Shown here: positions 37,397 to 39,469 of the stretch, one piece after another
Position numbering within the stretch: position 1 is the first letter of the stretch
How the letters are laid out: each line of letters opens with the position of its first letter
Source of the DNA: Bacteroidales bacterium UBA3808
Lineage (GTDB): Bacteria; Bacteroidota; Bacteroidia; Bacteroidales; Paludibacteraceae
Assembly (NCBI GenBank): GCA_002369075.1
Contig: DFEG01000018.1
Location: forward strand, 1 to 39,469
Direction of reading: 5' to 3'
DNA: 39,469 nt
The notes under the pieces: model-generated
The model's input: the letters and a program-made list of their open reading frames with translations, nothing else
The model's database searches: none
What the model was told of the DNA's origin: nothing
Position numbers and translations under genes: made by a program

Positions 37397-38584
37397 TTAA
37401 TTCAGCAGCCTCTCTGCTATCCGGCGTGCCTCGGCGTCGGTAGCTACGTAATCGTCGTATGTCGGTTTGGCGACGAAAGGCGCTTTCGCCATGGTGGCGG
37501 CGATGACATCGCTCATCTGCAGGAAGGCGCAGCGTCCCTCGCGGAAGGCGAGGTTAGCCACCTCGTTCGCCGCATTGAGCACACAGGGTATGTTTCCTCC
37601 ACGGCGCGTTGCCTCGTACGCCAGCCCGAGGTTCGGGAACCGCTCCAAGTCGGGTTCCTCGAAGGTGAGGTTCCTGATGGCGAACAGGTCCGCCCGAGGG
37701 AAACCGCTTTGGAGCCGCTCGGGGAAAGAGAGCGCGTACTGGATCGGCAGACGCATGTCCGGTGCGCCGAGTTGGGCTTTGATGGCGCCGTCGGTGAACT
37801 GCACGGCGGAGTGAACGATCGACTGCGGGTGTACGAGCACCTGTATCTTCTCCACCGGCACGCCGAAGAGCCATTTGGCTTCGATGACCTCGAAACCTTT
37901 GTTCATCATCGACGCCGAGTCGATGGTGATCTTCGCGCCCATGTCCCAGTTCGGATGTTTGAGGGCGTCGGCGGCAGTGACGGTCTCCATCTGCTCGCGG
38001 GTGAACGTGCGGAATGGTCCGCCGGAAGCGGTGAGAAGAATCTTCTCTATCTCGTTCCCGTCCTCGCCCACGAGGGACTGGAAGATGGCACTGTGCTCAC
38101 TGTCGACCGGCAGGATCGGCGCATGGTGGGTCATCGCCAGCTCGCAGATGATCTCGCCCGCCACGACAAGCGTCTCTTTGTTGGCAAGCGCGATGGTCTT
38201 GCCGGCTTTGATGGCTTCTATGGTGGGTCTGAGTCCGGCATAACCGACCATGGAGGCGACGACGATGTCTATACTCGGCATGGTGACCACCCAGGCGATT
38301 GCGTCGGCACCTGCCCATACTTTGCCTGCATAGCCGATGGCCGCCAACTGACGGCTGAGTTCCTCATACAGACTCTCGTCGGCGATGCAGACCACCTCGG
38401 GGTGGAACTCGCGCGCCTGAGCAACGAGTAAATCAATGCTCCTGTGCGCGCACAACGCATAGACGGCATAGCGGTCAGGGTTGGCGCGCACGACATCGAG
38501 CGTCTGCGTACCAATCGAACCGGTGGATCCCAATATCGCCAACTGCTTTCGGCTTTCGGCTTTCGACATTCTGCTTTCTACCAT
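37397..38584 (-). CDS. dxr: 1-deoxy-D-xylulose 5-phosphate reductoisomerase
   Basis: 395 residues. Dxr makes 2-C-methyl-D-erythritol 4-phosphate with NADPH in the non-mevalonate isoprenoid pathway. The NADPH motif GSTGSIG is at 19-25; KETLVVAGE, the metal/substrate region PVDSEHSAIFQ, TASGGPFR, HPNWDMGAKITIDSA and MMNKGFEVIEA are all present. The first 14 residues (MVESRMSKAESRKQ) are encoded by GAAAGTCGAAAGC-type repeats, and either ATG 38584 or ATG 38569 could be the start; the longer one overlaps the upstream gene by 7 bp. It is followed by rseP after a heptamer array. Confidence 0.95.
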   Translation of the reverse strand: MVESRMSKAESRKQLAILGSTGSIGTQTLDVVRANPDRYAVYALCAHRSIDLLVAQAREFHPEVVCIADESLYEELSRQLAAIGYAGKVWAGADAIAWVVTMPSIDIVVASMVGYAGLRPTIEAIKAGKTIALANKETLVVAGEIICELAMTHHAPILPVDSEHSAIFQSLVGEDGNEIEKILLTASGGPFRTFTREQMETVTAADALKHPNWDMGAKITIDSASMMNKGFEVIEAKWLFGVPVEKIQVLVHPQSIVHSAVQFTDGAIKAQLGAPDMRLPIQYALSFPERLQSGFPRADLFAIRNLTFEEPDLERFPNLGLAYEATRRGGNIPCVLNAANEVANLAFREGRCAFLQMSDVIAATMAKAPFVAKPTYDDYVATDAEARRIAERLLN

Positions 38585-39387
38585 ACGATTACCTCCTCCG
38601 GGTTAACATATTTGCCTCCGTTCCAGAGCTCTATCTCCATCTCTTTCTCTCCGTCGGCTATACCGATGGCTTCTCCGGACTCCACAGCGGAACCTTGCGC
38701 CTTGATCGCCCGCTCCACATGGCGGTAGATGGTGACGAAGGCGTCGTGCTGCAGAATAAGGGTGAAGCTGTTATCCGCCATCCGTTCCACGGAGACGAGT
38801 GTGCCGCGTGCGGTCGCCATGACGGTTTCGTTTCTGGCGGTGCGGAGCGAGACACCGTAGAGGTGCAGGTCCGGTCGCGCAGAGCGCGTGATGACGCCCC
38901 GCACAGGGCGCTGGAGCTGCCTTACCGGGGGAGCGGCGGTATTGTCATAGAGCGTCATCCGGTCGCGTTCCTTGAGCTCGTACTGGTTCTTGAACGCCTC
39001 CACCACCTCACTCTCTTCGGCTACCAGACGCGCTTTCTCCACGCGCTGGAGCGAGTCGAGCGACTGCACGCTGTCGGTCTCTATGTCGCCCGCCGTAAGC
39101 TGCTTGATGACATCCAGATACTGCCGCTGTACGGACAGATCCGCCTGAAGCGAATCGACCCGTGCGGACTCCTCGATCAGCTGCTCGCGAAGACTGGCGC
39201 TATAACCCGGCAGGATATTACGCAGCGGGGTATAGACGATCAGCACCGACAGCAGCAGGATCAGCAAGATGATGGAGATCGTGATCACACTGATGGCACC
39301 GAGGAGCGACACGCGGAAGTGAAACACCTCGCGCAGCGTCCGGTCGTCCAGCATCGCAAAACGGTATTTGTTTCTCTTGTTTGCCAA
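38578..39387 (-). CDS. M23-like (LytM-fold) membrane protein, probably degenerate
   Basis: 269 residues: a short cytoplasmic N-terminus (MANKRNKYRF), one transmembrane helix (about 28-52), a coiled coil (about 65-145) and a C-terminal LytM-like domain (VSLRTARNETVMATARGTLV, LILQHDAFVTIYRHVERAIK, GEAIGIADGEKEMEIELW). The domain order is that of M23 endopeptidases or their EnvC/NlpD-type activators. The usual HxxxD metal site is not intact: the equivalent stretch reads HLYGVSL, with Ser near the Asp position. It may therefore act as a scaffold or amidase activator and not as a peptidase. Next to dxr in many Bacteroidetes; the stop overlaps the longer dxr start by 7 bp. Confidence 0.8.
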   Translation of the reverse strand: MANKRNKYRFAMLDDRTLREVFHFRVSLLGAISVITISIILLILLLSVLIVYTPLRNILPGYSASLREQLIEESARVDSLQADLSVQRQYLDVIKQLTAGDIETDSVQSLDSLQRVEKARLVAEESEVVEAFKNQYELKERDRMTLYDNTAAPPVRQLQRPVRGVITRSARPDLHLYGVSLRTARNETVMATARGTLVSVERMADNSFTLILQHDAFVTIYRHVERAIKAQGSAVESGEAIGIADGEKEMEIELWNGGKYVNPEEVIVW

Positions 39388-39395
39388 TTTTCAAA

Positions 39396-39469
39396 TTATA
39401 AAATGGTACATCCCTCGCAGGGCTTGAGTTGCTTGAAGAAATCATTACCCTTGTCATCGACGAGGATGA
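39396..39469 (-). CDS. C-terminal fragment of an unidentified gene
   Basis: The minus strand has an open frame from the window edge to a stop at 39396-39398; the last 20 residues are DDKGNDFFKQLKPCEGCTIL minus none, containing a CxxC pair (CEGC). Too little is present for a family call. It lies 8 bp upstream of the M23-like gene and is probably in the same operon. Confidence 0.5.
   Translation of the reverse strand, partial: ILVDDKGNDFFKQLKPCEGCTIL

Overview
The window looks like a chromosomal segment of a member of the Bacteroidota, most likely order Bacteroidales. Evidence: a complete moxR-DUF58-batABCDE (aerotolerance-type) operon, a Bacteroidetes-type YidC, a DUF4293 membrane protein, a CMP-KDO synthetase (Gram-negative envelope), and nine promoters of the Bacteroidetes form TTG-N20-TAnnTTTG. 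Most coding sequence is GC-rich; intergenic stretches and the restriction-modification locus are clearly AT-richer. I found no tRNA, rRNA, CRISPR array or intact insertion sequence.

Layout. 1-2550: end of a short-chain dehydrogenase, then a secreted S9 peptidase lipoprotein and a bidirectional terminator. 2573-4615: a type II toxin-antitoxin pair (minus) facing an acyl-ACP thioesterase and a free-standing ribonucleotide-reductase C-terminal domain (plus). 4645-6351: Na/Pi-type transporter (minus). 6507-14933: moxR, DUF58, a membrane protein, batA, batB, batC, batD, batE. 14872-20617: rimP-nusA-infB plus a lipoprotein (minus). 20767-22672: convergent DNA methyltransferase and MamI-like endonuclease. 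22673-23734: a 1.06-kb region without genes, full of promoters, hairpins and repeats, including a candidate small RNA. 23735-29492: mfd, kdsB, deoD, an outer-membrane-type protein. 29504-32821: yidC, an unknown gene (minus), a membrane LytTR regulator. 32855-39469 (all minus): rlmN, mscS-type channel, DUF4293 protein, a sugar N-acetyltransferase, rseP, dxr, an M23-like protein and the tail of one more gene.

How the genes fit together. Several clusters serve the envelope: the Bat complex, YidC, KdsB, RseP, the acetyltransferase, the M23-like protein and the outer-membrane-type protein. rimP-nusA-infB is the usual ribosome maturation / transcription / translation-initiation operon. Mfd couples transcription to repair.

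The most unusual signal is a population of short repeats. Heptamer, 9-mer and 11-mer tandem arrays lie between genes, and related repeats sit in frame inside otherwise conserved proteins: Mfd (at least seven places), BatD, DUF58, the S9 peptidase, the thioesterase, the pre-BatA membrane protein, MscS and the N-termini of Dxr and BatE. The same peptide strings (VESRKSK-like, SAVSSQ-like, KGEGLEA, TPPxPLSEG, QLSTVN) recur in unrelated proteins. This resembles Rickettsia palindromic elements or cyanobacterial heptanucleotide STRRs, but I know of no description of it in this phylum. A second signal is an extended promoter element, TTGCRTATNYCA, beginning at the -33 box of eight of the nine promoters.
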